Notes: generated from the sequence alone by a model not told the origin. Shown: positions 7,713 to 16,260, counted from the stretch's first letter. The stretch is 18,986 nt of DNA from an uncultured Clostridium sp. (GCA_934746785.1 CAKVFO010000060.1:1-18986), one strand, 5' to 3'. A program made the numbers and translations.

Positions 7713-9056
7713 CTAATTTCTTTTTTCCTCTTTCTCTCTTTCTTTGATACGTTGTGATAAGTACATATATTCAAATATTTTTTTCTTATCATATAATAAT
7801 TTCTTTTCCATTATTGTATCAATGAGAACTTCTGCTAACTTGTCAGAATCATGTTTAACTTCGTCATCTGAAACCTTAGCTATATTATCTAAAACTAAAT
7901 CAATACCAAGCTCTTTAATTTCCATGCCATCAACTTTTACTGGTATAGAATCTTCCTTTAGATACTTCTTTTGAATTTCATCAGGAATTTCACTTGAATT
8001 AGCTATAACGCAGTCAACTATATCTCTGCCGCCGTATTTCCTTAAAGTTTTAACATGATTTGAGACAGTAAATCCATCAGTTTCACCTGGCTGAGTCATT
8101 ACATTTGATATATAAATCTTTAAAGCACTACTTCTACGTACAGATGAACTTATCTTTTTCACAAGTAAATTAGATATTACACTTGTATAAAGACTTCCTG
8201 GTCCCATTACTATAGCATCAGCTTCCCTTATAGCCTTAAGGGCTTCTCCCAAAGGTTCAGCATCTTCTGGATTTATCATTAATCTCTTTATTTTCGATTT
8301 ATTCTTTATAGCTTCTTTAGGTATTTGAGACTCCCCATATACCAAATCTCCATTTTCAAGTCTTGCAACCAGTTGCATATCATCTAATGTTACTGGTATT
8401 ACCTTACCTGTTACAGCTAAAACTGAACTCATCTTCTGAACAGCATCTTCAAAATTATCCGATATACCGTTCATTGCAGCTAAAAATAAATTTCCAAAAC
8501 TTTGATTTTTCAATCTTCCATCTTGAAATCTATATTGAAGAAGATCATGCATTAAAGGTTCTGTATCAGCTAATGCTAATATACAGTTTCTTATGTCTCC
8601 TGGAGGAAGTATTCCTAAATCTTCTCTTAAATCACCAGAACCTCCACCATCATCGCCAACTGTAACAATTGCAGTAATATTAGAAGTATAATACTTAAGT
8701 CCTCTAAGCATAGTGGAAAGACCAGTTCCTCCACCTATAACTACAACTTTAGGTCCCTTTACCAAAAGTCTTTTCTCATAGATTAAACTTTCTATCTTCT
8801 TACTATCCAAAGATAGTTTTAGGTATCCTTTGTTCATCATTACTATTATTGATTTCATAGCCTCAGTTACAGATATATATATAACAAAAATTCCTGTTAA
8901 ATTAAGACATATATAAAATACTTTATAATATGTATCATAAACCCTTCTTGTCACTAATTCTGTAAATCCAAAAGCAATTAGAAGTATTCCAAATATTCCG
9001 AATACTATCCACCTCTTTACTTTTATTCCCGGCTTCAACCAATCAATTATTCTCAT
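7713..9056 (-). CDS. yvcK: YvcK/CofD-like gluconeogenesis factor with an N-terminal membrane extension
   Basis: YvcK proteins have a CofD-like fold. In Bacillus and mycobacteria they bind UDP-sugars and are needed for correct wall synthesis and growth on gluconeogenic carbon sources. The conserved domain begins at about residue 102 with KVVVIGGGTGLS, followed by TVGDDGGGSGDLR (about 132-144) and PPGDIRNC, and continues to about 415. The product has 447 residues, while the Bacillus protein is about 317. The extra N-terminus contains two hydrophobic segments (about 15-34 and 46-66), predicting membrane anchoring. The last 30 residues are charged. The ATG overlaps the rapZ TGA by 4 bases (ATGA), with GGGAG upstream inside rapZ, so the two are translationally coupled. 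Confidence 0.93.
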   Translation of the reverse strand: MRIIDWLKPGIKVKRWIVFGIFGILLIAFGFTELVTRRVYDTYYKVFYICLNLTGIFVIYISVTEAMKSIIVMMNKGYLKLSLDSKKIESLIYEKRLLVKGPKVVVIGGGTGLSTMLRGLKYYTSNITAIVTVGDDGGGSGDLREDLGILPPGDIRNCILALADTEPLMHDLLQYRFQDGRLKNQSFGNLFLAAMNGISDNFEDAVQKMSSVLAVTGKVIPVTLDDMQLVARLENGDLVYGESQIPKEAIKNKSKIKRLMINPEDAEPLGEALKAIREADAIVMGPGSLYTSVISNLLVKKISSSVRRSSALKIYISNVMTQPGETDGFTVSNHVKTLRKYGGRDIVDCVIANSSEIPDEIQKKYLKEDSIPVKVDGMEIKELGIDLVLDNIAKVSDDEVKHDSDKLAEVLIDTIMEKKLLYDKKKIFEYMYLSQRIKEREKEEKRN

Positions 9057-9931
9057 AGTTTTTTAACTCCCTTATGGAGATCTTCTGTTATATCTCTATG
9101 TTCTATCTTAGCTGCAAATCCACCTTCTACTAATCTTTCATAAATTTCATTAGCTATAGCTACTGAACGATGTCTTCCCCCTGTACACCCTATTGAAATA
9201 ATTAACTGTCTCTTACCTTCTTTTATATAATTAGGTATTAAAAACTTTAACATTTCATCTAACTTAGCAACAAATTCCTTAGTTTCTTCTTGATCAAGTA
9301 CATATTTCTTTACGGGTTCATCATTTCCTGAATATTTCTTTAGTTCAGGTATGTAGAATGGATTTGGTATAAATCTAACATCAAATACAAGATCCGAATC
9401 TACAGGTATTCCATATTTGAAACCAAAACTTAATACAGTAACTGTAAGTTGTCTTTCAGGAACTACTATATCACCAAAATATTCATTAATCTTACTACGT
9501 AAATCTCTTATTGCATATTTTGATGTATCAATAATAATATCAGCTCTATCTTTAACTTCTCTTAACTTCTTTCTTTCCTCATTAATTCCTGTTGTTACTC
9601 TTCCTTCAGGTGATAATGGATGTGTTCTTCTTGCTTCTTTAAATCTTTTAACTAATATTTCATCACTAGAATCTAAGAACAATATTTCATATTGGAAATT
9701 ATTCTTTTTTAAATACATTAATGATTCAAATAAATCATCAAAGAATATACCTCCTCTTATATCTATCACCAATGCAGCTTTATCTATATTTCCTCCACTA
9801 CACGCTTCTGCTAACTTAGGTATTAGTTTTGGTGGCAAATTATCCACGCAAAAATATCCTATATCTTCAAGACTTTTAGTTGCCTCTGTTTTACCAGCAC
9901 CAGATAATCCAGTTACTATAACAAATCTCAT
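9053..9931 (-). CDS. rapZ: RapZ/YvcJ nucleotide-binding protein
   Basis: Members have an N-terminal P-loop NTPase domain and a C-terminal RNA- and ligand-binding domain. E. coli RapZ controls glucosamine-6-phosphate synthase via small RNAs. In Bacillus, YvcJ hydrolyses nucleotides and its target is less clear. Here the Walker A motif GLSGAGKT lies at residues 8-15, and the C-terminal signature GCTGGRHRSVA at about 248-258. The product is 292 residues from the ATG at 9931. An ATG two codons earlier (9937) abuts AGGAGG with no spacer, so the second ATG, six bases from that site, is preferred. The gene is first of the rapZ-yvcK pair and has its own promoter. Confidence 0.94.
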   Translation of the reverse strand: MRFVIVTGLSGAGKTEATKSLEDIGYFCVDNLPPKLIPKLAEACSGGNIDKAALVIDIRGGIFFDDLFESLMYLKKNNFQYEILFLDSSDEILVKRFKEARRTHPLSPEGRVTTGINEERKKLREVKDRADIIIDTSKYAIRDLRSKINEYFGDIVVPERQLTVTVLSFGFKYGIPVDSDLVFDVRFIPNPFYIPELKKYSGNDEPVKKYVLDQEETKEFVAKLDEMLKFLIPNYIKEGKRQLIISIGCTGGRHRSVAIANEIYERLVEGGFAAKIEHRDITEDLHKGVKKL

Positions 9932-9969
9932 ATTCATCCTCCTAACCTGCTTAACTTTACTATAATAAT

Positions 9970-9978
9970 ATTATATCA
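9970..9978 (-). promoter_or_regulatory. Extended -10 promoter of rapZ-yvcK
   Basis: The minus strand reads TGATATAAT, identical to the element before whiA, again without a convincing -35 box. The predicted start near 9963 gives a leader of about 32 nt that contains AGGAGG. The murB terminator lies just upstream, consistent with a new transcription unit. Confidence 0.65.
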
Positions 9979-10045
9979 TAGAACTTAAAACAAAAATCAT
10001 AACTTCCTTATATTGAAATGTTTTTTAAATCTTCTATATGCAAAT

Positions 10046-10084
10046 AAAGCGGCTTATCCCACACCTTAGTGTAGAAGCCACTTT
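10046..10084 (-). terminator. Rho-independent terminator of murB
   Basis: The outer stem has 10 contiguous pairs (10075-10084 with 10046-10055, AAAGTGGCTT and AAGCCGCTTT, one G-U pair). A short inner ACAC/GTGT stem sits above it. It starts 37 bases after the murB stop. The T tract after it on the minus strand is short (TTTATTT), so efficiency may be moderate. Confidence 0.75.
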
Positions 10085-10121
10085 ATCTATACTTTAAAAA
10101 AAGAAATATATTGATTTAATT

Positions 10122-11036
10122 TTAGTCTTCTCCAAGTATTCTAACTTCTGTATGAAGTTCTACTCCAAATTGTTTAAATACCTCATCTTGTACATGCTTA
10201 ATAAGGTCTAGTACATCCTTAGCTGTTGCTCCATCTTTATTAATTACAAAACCTGAATGTTTTTCAGATACAGCTGCACCGCCAATAGAATATCCCTTTA
10301 ATCCAGCATCTTGTATAAGCTTTCCTGCGAAATATCCTTCTGGTCTCTTAAAAGTACTTCCTGCTGAAGGATATTCAAGAGGCTGCTTTTCTTCTCTCTT
10401 TCTTGTCAATTCATCTACTCTATTCTGAATTGCTTCTTCATCTCCTAATTCAAGTTGGAAAATAGCACTTAAAACCACTAAATTATCTTTCATAACTTTT
10501 GATGTTCTATAACCAAGCTCAAGTTCATCTCTATTTAAAACTATGACATTTCCGTCTAAATCCATTACCTCAGCTTCTAGGATAACATTTTTTATTTCTC
10601 CATCATAAGCTCCTGCGTTCATAAACACTGCTCCACCTACTGAACCTGGTATTCCACTAGCAAATTCGAAACCAGTTAATGAATTTTCTACCGCTCTATC
10701 TGAAACCTCTTTTAATAACACACCAGCTTCTGCTTTTATAAAATTACCTTTTGATTGAAGCTTATCTAACCTAGTTAAAGCTATAACAACTCCTCTTATT
10801 CCTCCATCTTTAACTAATAGATTTGAACCATTTCCAATAATAACATATGGTATATTATTTTGTTTACATATCTTTATTGTATCTGATAATTGTTCAATAC
10901 TTTTTGGAGTTAAGAAAATATCTGCTGGTCCTCCAACTTTGAAATAAATATGATTCTTCATATCTTCATTTATCATTATTTCATCTTCTAAATATATTTT
11001 TTCAAATAAATCTTTATATTTTAAATACTGATCCAT
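10122..11036 (-). CDS. murB: UDP-N-acetylenolpyruvoylglucosamine reductase (MurB)
   Basis: MurB is a cytosolic FAD enzyme that reduces UDP-GlcNAc-enolpyruvate to UDP-MurNAc with NADPH, the second committed step of peptidoglycan precursor synthesis. The 304-residue protein shows the FAD-binding KVGGPAD (about 33-39) and IGNGSNLLV (67-75), then GIPGSVGGAVFMNAGAY (128-144). YR at 176-177 and SAGSTFKRP carry the catalytic Ser227, the arrangement seen in Bacillus-type MurB. The catalytic Glu297 is in HTEVRI. The ATG is preceded by GAGGAG at a good distance. The gene forms its own transcription unit between uvrC and rapZ. Its product uses the same UDP-GlcNAc branch with which YvcK and RapZ relatives are linked. 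Confidence 0.96.
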   Translation of the reverse strand: MDQYLKYKDLFEKIYLEDEIMINEDMKNHIYFKVGGPADIFLTPKSIEQLSDTIKICKQNNIPYVIIGNGSNLLVKDGGIRGVVIALTRLDKLQSKGNFIKAEAGVLLKEVSDRAVENSLTGFEFASGIPGSVGGAVFMNAGAYDGEIKNVILEAEVMDLDGNVIVLNRDELELGYRTSKVMKDNLVVLSAIFQLELGDEEAIQNRVDELTRKREEKQPLEYPSAGSTFKRPEGYFAGKLIQDAGLKGYSIGGAAVSEKHSGFVINKDGATAKDVLDLIKHVQDEVFKQFGVELHTEVRILGED

Positions 11037-11093
11037 GTCTAACTCCTCAAACTTTTAATAACTTTTATGCTTAAACTTACTAACTAAGTATAA

Positions 11094-11122
11094 ATTATAA
11101 CATTCTAGAAAACAAGGTACAA
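11094..11122 (-). promoter_or_regulatory. Promoter of murB
   Basis: On the minus strand a consensus TATAAT (complement of 11094-11099) is preceded by TGT, making an extended -10. A weak -35 TTGTAC (complement of 11117-11122) lies 17 bases upstream, one base beyond the uvrC stop codon. The predicted start is near 11087. No hairpin terminator separates uvrC from it, so uvrC transcripts may read into murB. Confidence 0.65.
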
Positions 11123-11123
11123 A

Positions 11124-12983
11124 TTATCTTTTAAAAAAGTTTATTATACTCTCCGCACTTCTTCTATCTATACTTGGTAATTCCATAAGTTCTTCTAAAG
11201 TTGCCTTCTTTATATTTTCTATACCTCCAAACTTTTTCAATAAGTCCATCTTTCTTTTAGAACCTATATTAGGAATTTCATCCAACACTGAATGCAGTAC
11301 TCTCTTTCCTCTTAAACTTCTATGATAAGTTATTGCAGATCTATGTACTTCATCCTGCACTCTTCTAATAAGCTGCATTAAATTAGAACTTCTGTTTATA
11401 ATTATTTCTTTATTGTTATATATTATGCCTCTAGTTTGGTGTTTATCATCCTTAACCAAACCACATACATCTATATTTATTCCTAATGATTCTAAAACTT
11501 CTAAAGCTACATTAACCTGGCCTTTTCCTCCATCCATCATAATCAAATCTGGAAAGTTCGAAAATTTCCCTTTAGAAAACTCAATTTTCCTCTCTTTTAT
11601 TTCTTCAATTTCCTTAAGCCCATGTTGGAATCTTCTAGTTAAGACTTCCCTCATACTACTATAATCATCAGCGCCTTGTACAGTTTTAATTTTAAATTTC
11701 CTATAATCACTGTTTTTAGCCTTTCCCTCTTCAAAAACTATCATTGTTCCAACTGAATCGGCACCTTGAATATTCGATATATCATAAGCTTCTATTCTAT
11801 GAGGAATGTCTTCTAAATCCAAAACTTCTGCAAGTTCTCTAAGAGCTGTTGAATTTATTTCTTTTTCCATCAGTATTTTACCTTTAAACTGTTCCAACGT
11901 TAACTTAGCATTATTCTTTACAAGTTCTAATAAATCTTTCTTTTCTCCTTTTTGTGGAACTTTAAGCCATACTTTCGATCCACGCTTTATTGTAAGAAAT
12001 TCTTCTAAAAGATCTTGTTCAGCAATTACTGGCACATATATATTTTTTGATACCTTTGCTGTACCCGAATAAAAACTTGTAATAAATTGTTCTAAAAGCT
12101 CTCCTTCATCTTCATCTGCACTATTCTCTATAATAAAATGCTCTCTTCCAGTAATTTTACCTTCTCTCATAAAGAAAACTTGAATACACGTATCTTTTTC
12201 ATCTTTATAAAAGTTAATAAAGTCTTCATCATCTTCAACAACTCTAAAGACCTTCTGTTTCTCAACTAATGCTTGTATAGCTAAAACCTTATCTCTTAGA
12301 GATGCTGCTTTTTCAAAATTAAGCTTTGCAGACTCCTCCATCATTTCTTCTTTAAGTCTAGATATAACTTTTTTATCTTTTCCAGTTAATATATCAAGTA
12401 TTTCATCAATTATATTTCTATAATCATCTTTAGAAATATATCCAGCACATGGTGCAGTGCATTTCTTAAGATGATAATTTAAGCAAGGTCTCATTGGAGG
12501 CATTCCTTCTGTAATATTCATTCTACATGTTCTTATTGGAAATATATCTCTTATAAGATTAATTGTTTCATGTACAGCAGACACGTTGGTATATGGCCCG
12601 AAGTACTTACTTCCATCTTTAACAAAAGTTCTTGTCATATATACTCTTGGAAAATCTTCATTTAATGTCACCTTAATAAAGGGATAAAACTTATCGTCTT
12701 TTAATGCAATATTATACTTAGGTCTATACTTCTTTATTAAATTTCCTTCTAATATCAAAGCTTCCATTTCAGAATCAGTAACTATGTATTCAAACTCTGC
12801 TATATTCTTAACCATACTTTTTACTTTTGTAGAATGGTTCTTATTTTTTTGAAAGTATTGCCTTACTCTATTCTTTAAAACTTTTGCCTTACCTACATAA
12901 ATTATTTCACCAAGGGAATTCTTCATTAAATAGACACCTGGCTTATCCGGTAAAATCTTTAACTGATATTCAAAATCAAACAT
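11124..12983 (-). CDS. uvrC: Excinuclease ABC subunit C
   Basis: UvrC makes both incisions of nucleotide excision repair, loaded by UvrB after damage recognition by UvrA. The 619 residues show a GIY-YIG nuclease domain (GVYLM and IIYVGKAK, about 16-34). Four Cys follow at 153, 167, 175 and 179, in the spacing reported to bind an iron-sulfur cluster in E. coli UvrC. A UVR domain for UvrB contact spans about 204-239. The C-terminal RNase H-like nuclease has likely catalytic D401, D484 (MMDGGKGQ) and H547 (DEVHRSA). Tandem helix-hairpin-helix motifs lie at about 565-617. The ATG has AAGGA seven bases upstream. The gene follows the PBP gene across a 72-base gap containing a perfect hairpin. No promoter is visible in the gap, so uvrC probably depends on readthrough from fhaB-SEDS-pbpA. 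Confidence 0.96.
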   Translation of the reverse strand: MFDFEYQLKILPDKPGVYLMKNSLGEIIYVGKAKVLKNRVRQYFQKNKNHSTKVKSMVKNIAEFEYIVTDSEMEALILEGNLIKKYRPKYNIALKDDKFYPFIKVTLNEDFPRVYMTRTFVKDGSKYFGPYTNVSAVHETINLIRDIFPIRTCRMNITEGMPPMRPCLNYHLKKCTAPCAGYISKDDYRNIIDEILDILTGKDKKVISRLKEEMMEESAKLNFEKAASLRDKVLAIQALVEKQKVFRVVEDDEDFINFYKDEKDTCIQVFFMREGKITGREHFIIENSADEDEGELLEQFITSFYSGTAKVSKNIYVPVIAEQDLLEEFLTIKRGSKVWLKVPQKGEKKDLLELVKNNAKLTLEQFKGKILMEKEINSTALRELAEVLDLEDIPHRIEAYDISNIQGADSVGTMIVFEEGKAKNSDYRKFKIKTVQGADDYSSMREVLTRRFQHGLKEIEEIKERKIEFSKGKFSNFPDLIMMDGGKGQVNVALEVLESLGINIDVCGLVKDDKHQTRGIIYNNKEIIINRSSNLMQLIRRVQDEVHRSAITYHRSLRGKRVLHSVLDEIPNIGSKRKMDLLKKFGGIENIKKATLEELMELPSIDRRSAESIINFFKR

Positions 12984-13010
12984 ACAACCATCCTTTCATA
13001 TATATATTTA

Positions 13011-13041
13011 GGGTGTTTAGAATAAATTATTCTAAACACCC
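13011..13041. terminator. Perfect hairpin between the PBP gene and uvrC (attenuator or processing element)
   Basis: A 31-nt perfect palindrome has 15-base arms (GGGTGTTTAGAATAA and its complement) around one central base. It begins 14 bases past the PBP gene stop. Neither strand has a U tract directly after it: the minus strand continues TAAATATATATATG. It is therefore not a canonical intrinsic terminator. It may attenuate or stabilise transcripts between the wall module and uvrC. Confidence 0.6.
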
Positions 13042-13055
13042 CTTAAAACCCTTAC

Positions 13056-14537
13056 TTATTTACTACTATTTAATGCTGCTCTCATAACTGCTGCTGTTAC
13101 TGGTGCGGCTGCGTCTTTACCATAGCCTGCATTTTCTACTATTACTGCCACAGCAACTTTTGGTTTATCTACAGGTGCGAATCCTATAAACCATGAATGT
13201 GATTTAGTTAAATTTCCATTAGAATCAGTTGTTTCAGCTGTTCCTGTTTTTCCACCTGCATCTAACCCTGAAAATATACTTGTTAAATGATCATCAATTA
13301 CACCTTTCATAGCATTCTTTGCCATAGATGCATCTGATGAAGACATTACTTGTGCATATTTCTTAGGATCTATTTTCTTTATAACATTCTTATCTTTATC
13401 AACTATTTCTTTAACAAGAGTAGGTTCCATCATAACTCCATTATTAGCTACAGTACTACATACTAAAGCCATTTGCATAGGTGTAGCTAAAATACTGGCC
13501 TGACCTATACCTGTTTGAGCTATTAATCCCTTATCATTAGCTCCTAATGTCGGGAAAGAACTCTTACTTAAATAAAATCCATTTGCAGGAACATTATTAT
13601 TAAATCCAAACTTTTCTGCTGTATCTTTAAGCTTAGAATTACCTAGCTCTAATGCTAATGTTCCAAAAACAACGTTACTTGATTTAATATATGATTTTTC
13701 TAAATCCATAGGTCCATATGCTACACCACTATCATTAGATAGTGATTGTTTTGCACTAAGTTGTAATGAACCATTATCCTCAAATATTCTATTTCTAACA
13801 CCTGACATATTACTTAAAGCACTTGCTAGAGTTACAGTCTTGAAAGTTGAACCTGGTGCATATAATCCTGAAGTTGCTCTGTTAATCAACGGACTATTTT
13901 CTGCTGTACCAGCATTAGCTGTTGCCATTGCCGCATCTAAATCATTAGGATTATATGTTGGCTTTGATACCATTGCTAATATCTGGCCTGTTGATGGATC
14001 TAATGCAACAACTGCTCCTCTTCTATTTCCTAATGCATCATATGCTGCCTTTTGAACTGCTGGACTTAATGTAGTTACTACACCATTTCCTATCTTTTCT
14101 TGTTCTTCTGTATCTCTATTATGATATGCATCTTTTAATGCATCAAAACTAAAGTTAGTTATTAAAGATCTTACACCTGATTCTACCTTACTAGTATAAG
14201 TACTTAGTTCTTCATCATAAGCCTTTTCTAAACCTGTAAGATCATATTTAGTACTAACATATCCCAATGCATGAACATATAAATCATTTTGTAAATATGT
14301 ACGTGATTGCGTTAAATCACCTGTTTTTGTACTAGAAGTTAATGCATTTAAGTCTCTATCATAAATAGTTCCTCTTAATACTTCATTCCTCTTAGCCCAT
14401 AATCTTTTGTTCCCTGAATCATTAGCTATATCATTAGCTTTAAATGTTTGAAAATAAGCTATATATGAAATAAGTCCTATAAATAGTACTAAAAATACTG
14501 TCATTACGCCTTTTACGCTATTTTTAAAATCATTCAT
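13056..14537 (-). CDS. pbpA: Class B penicillin-binding protein (PbpA-like transpeptidase)
   Basis: This is a peptidoglycan DD-transpeptidase anchored in the membrane with its catalytic domain outside. The 493 residues comprise a short cytoplasmic end, one membrane helix (about 11-30), a small linking domain and a transpeptidase domain from about 150. The active-site motifs are complete: SxxK is STFK at 230-233, SxN is SSN at 286-288, and KTG is KTGTAE from 430. No PASTA domains are present. The size and its place after fhaB and a SEDS gene resemble actinobacterial PbpA (about 490 residues). The ATG lies 8 bases past the SEDS stop. The nearest Shine-Dalgarno, GAGGAGG, is about 13 bases away and overlaps the end of the SEDS gene, suggesting coupled translation. 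Whether it acts in division or elongation cannot be told from sequence. Confidence 0.93.
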   Translation of the reverse strand: MNDFKNSVKGVMTVFLVLFIGLISYIAYFQTFKANDIANDSGNKRLWAKRNEVLRGTIYDRDLNALTSSTKTGDLTQSRTYLQNDLYVHALGYVSTKYDLTGLEKAYDEELSTYTSKVESGVRSLITNFSFDALKDAYHNRDTEEQEKIGNGVVTTLSPAVQKAAYDALGNRRGAVVALDPSTGQILAMVSKPTYNPNDLDAAMATANAGTAENSPLINRATSGLYAPGSTFKTVTLASALSNMSGVRNRIFEDNGSLQLSAKQSLSNDSGVAYGPMDLEKSYIKSSNVVFGTLALELGNSKLKDTAEKFGFNNNVPANGFYLSKSSFPTLGANDKGLIAQTGIGQASILATPMQMALVCSTVANNGVMMEPTLVKEIVDKDKNVIKKIDPKKYAQVMSSSDASMAKNAMKGVIDDHLTSIFSGLDAGGKTGTAETTDSNGNLTKSHSWFIGFAPVDKPKVAVAVIVENAGYGKDAAAPVTAAVMRAALNSSK

Positions 14538-14545
14538 TATATTTT

Positions 14546-15766
14546 TTAACCCTCCTCTGAAACCTTTTGTAAAATACCTAAAGCAAAGAAAGTAGTTAAA
14601 ATTGAACTACCGCCATAACTTATAAAAGGAAGAGTTATTCCTGTTAATGGTATGATGGCAAAAATTCCTCCAACAATTACAAGTACCTGACATGCAATCA
14701 TTGTACTTAATCCTACTGCTGTAATTTGTGAAAATCTATTATCTGTTACAAAAGCAACTCTTATTCCTCTATAAAACATAAGGAATATTAAAATCATAAT
14801 TCCTATTCCAAAAACCATTCCAAATTCTTCACATATAGCTGCAAAAATATAATCTGAAGTTGGTACAGGCACAAATCCTGGATATCCATTTCCAAGTCCT
14901 GATCCCATCATACCTCCAGAAGAAATAGAATATAATCCTTCTACAATCTGATATCCTTGATCATTAGCATAGGCCCATGGATCTAACCATATCATTACTC
15001 TCTTTTGTATATGTGAAAATAATTTATATGCAATAGAAGCTCCTACTGCAAATAAGCCTAAACAAATAAAAACATATTTTTTCTTTGAAGTTGCTACATA
15101 AAGTATAGATACTGATACTCCAAAGAATATTAATGCAGAACCTAAATCCTTTTGTAAAACAAGGCATCCTAAACAATACATTACAACTAAAGCTGGTTCA
15201 ACTAATTGTTTCATATGAGCTAATCCCTGCTTATCATCATTATAATCCTTAAGCACTGAAGCTAAATATAAAACTAAAGTTATTTTTGATAACTCAGATG
15301 GCTGAAAACTCATTCCACCTATGTTAATCCAGTTTGTAGCTCCAAAGGTTTCACTACCAAATAAATATGCTAAAGGCATAATAACTACTGTTATACCTAA
15401 ATAAACATACTTAAATTTAGATAACCTGCTCATTTCTGGCAAAATAACTACTGTTATAATATAAGTTGCTACACCAAATATAAACCATAATATTTGTTTC
15501 AACCCTTCATCAGGCTTAATTCTATATATCATAGCTATTCCTATAACTGATAATATACATGCAAAAATTAATAAGAACTTATCTCCATCTGGATAAAACT
15601 TTCTTATTATAAAATGTGATAACCCTATAACTACACATAAGACTCCTCCCATAGCAAGAGCTTTTGTATCAATTGGTTTTGTTAGTATTGCTAACTTTGT
15701 AAATAGAGCCAAACACAATATATAAGTAATTATCAATAGCTTTTTCTCATCTCTACGTATCTTCAA
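14546..15766 (-). CDS. FtsW/RodA/SpoVE family SEDS glycosyltransferase
   Basis: SEDS proteins polymerise lipid II into glycan strands and work with a cognate class B PBP, here almost certainly the next gene. The protein has about ten hydrophobic segments. It shows the family signatures GATNWINIGG followed by FQPSELSK, KDLGSAL with the essential Asp, the extracytoplasmic loop leading to TSDYIFAAICEEFG, and PFISYGGSS near the C-terminus. A GTG at 15775 would give 409 residues, but it overlaps the Shine-Dalgarno sequence AGGGGTG. The TTG at 15766, six bases after it, is a better start (406 residues). The name ftsW or rodA is not decided by sequence alone; the neighbourhood favours the actinobacterial rodA-pbpA arrangement. 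It lies close behind the FHA gene, so the two are cotranscribed. Confidence 0.93.
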   Translation of the reverse strand: MKIRRDEKKLLIITYILCLALFTKLAILTKPIDTKALAMGGVLCVVIGLSHFIIRKFYPDGDKFLLIFACILSVIGIAMIYRIKPDEGLKQILWFIFGVATYIITVVILPEMSRLSKFKYVYLGITVVIMPLAYLFGSETFGATNWINIGGMSFQPSELSKITLVLYLASVLKDYNDDKQGLAHMKQLVEPALVVMYCLGCLVLQKDLGSALIFFGVSVSILYVATSKKKYVFICLGLFAVGASIAYKLFSHIQKRVMIWLDPWAYANDQGYQIVEGLYSISSGGMMGSGLGNGYPGFVPVPTSDYIFAAICEEFGMVFGIGIMILIFLMFYRGIRVAFVTDNRFSQITAVGLSTMIACQVLVIVGGIFAIIPLTGITLPFISYGGSSILTTFFALGILQKVSEEG

Positions 15767-15787
15767 TATAATCACCCCTATTATTGT

Positions 15788-16225
15788 CTATAAAACTCTA
15801 AAAACATTTGTCCCAATTCTTATTTCATCTTTTCCAAAAAGCTTAACCTTTCCAGAAACCTGTTTATTATTAACAAATGTACCATTTGTACTGTTTAAAT
15901 CTTCAACATATAAAATGTTATTCTTAATAAGAAACTTAGCATGCTGCCCTGAAACATGCGGGTCTGAAAGTACTACTGTATTTTCTTCTTTTCTCCCCAT
16001 AGTAACCATGCCTCTTATCGGAATAACAGATCCTTTCTTTATATTAGAACTATCAACTATGTTTAAGACTTCAATTCCATAACTTCTTCTTGCATTATTA
16101 GGGCGTTTTCTTCCACCGCTCTTAACATCTTTATACATTATTCTTAAAGCAAATACTAATATCGCATATAAGATTATTATAAAAGCTATACCAAACACTA
16201 CAGCTGAAATCTTCGAAAAACTCAT
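15788..16225 (-). CDS. fhaB: Membrane-anchored FHA domain protein (FhaB-like)
   Basis: FHA domains bind phosphothreonine peptides made by Ser/Thr kinases. The 145-residue protein has one N-terminal membrane helix (about 7-30), a basic juxtamembrane stretch (KSGGRKRPNNARR), then an FHA domain from about residue 70. The ligand-contacting residues are all present: GR at 77-78, SGQH at 92-95, and NSTNG at 111-115. Size, topology and gene order match mycobacterial FhaB/FipA, which sits with rodA and pbpA. The symbol is by that analogy. The start was moved from a GTG at 16228 to the ATG at 16225, which is better spaced from GAGGTG. It heads the wall module under its own promoter. No kinase or phosphatase gene is in this window, so the kinase would be encoded elsewhere. 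Confidence 0.9.
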   Translation of the reverse strand: MSFSKISAVVFGIAFIIILYAILVFALRIMYKDVKSGGRKRPNNARRSYGIEVLNIVDSSNIKKGSVIPIRGMVTMGRKEENTVVLSDPHVSGQHAKFLIKNNILYVEDLNSTNGTFVNNKQVSGKVKLFGKDEIRIGTNVFRVL

Positions 16226-16260
16226 CACTTCACCTCAAATCTATTTTCCTTGTTAAATAG

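Noticed and set aside
9932..9937. rapZ start at the ATG at 9937
   Set aside because: This ATG touches AGGAGG with no spacer; the ATG two codons later has correct spacing and fits the family N-terminus MRFVIVTG.
9417..9965. 182-codon plus-strand open frame opposite rapZ
   Set aside because: It lies antisense to a well-conserved rapZ, has no matching ribosome-binding site that I can support, and its sequence looks like a frame shadow. The same holds for the 121-codon plus-strand frame opposite pfkA.
15767..15775. SEDS gene start at GTG 15775
   Set aside because: The GTG is part of the AGGGGTG Shine-Dalgarno sequence; the TTG at 15766 is properly spaced.
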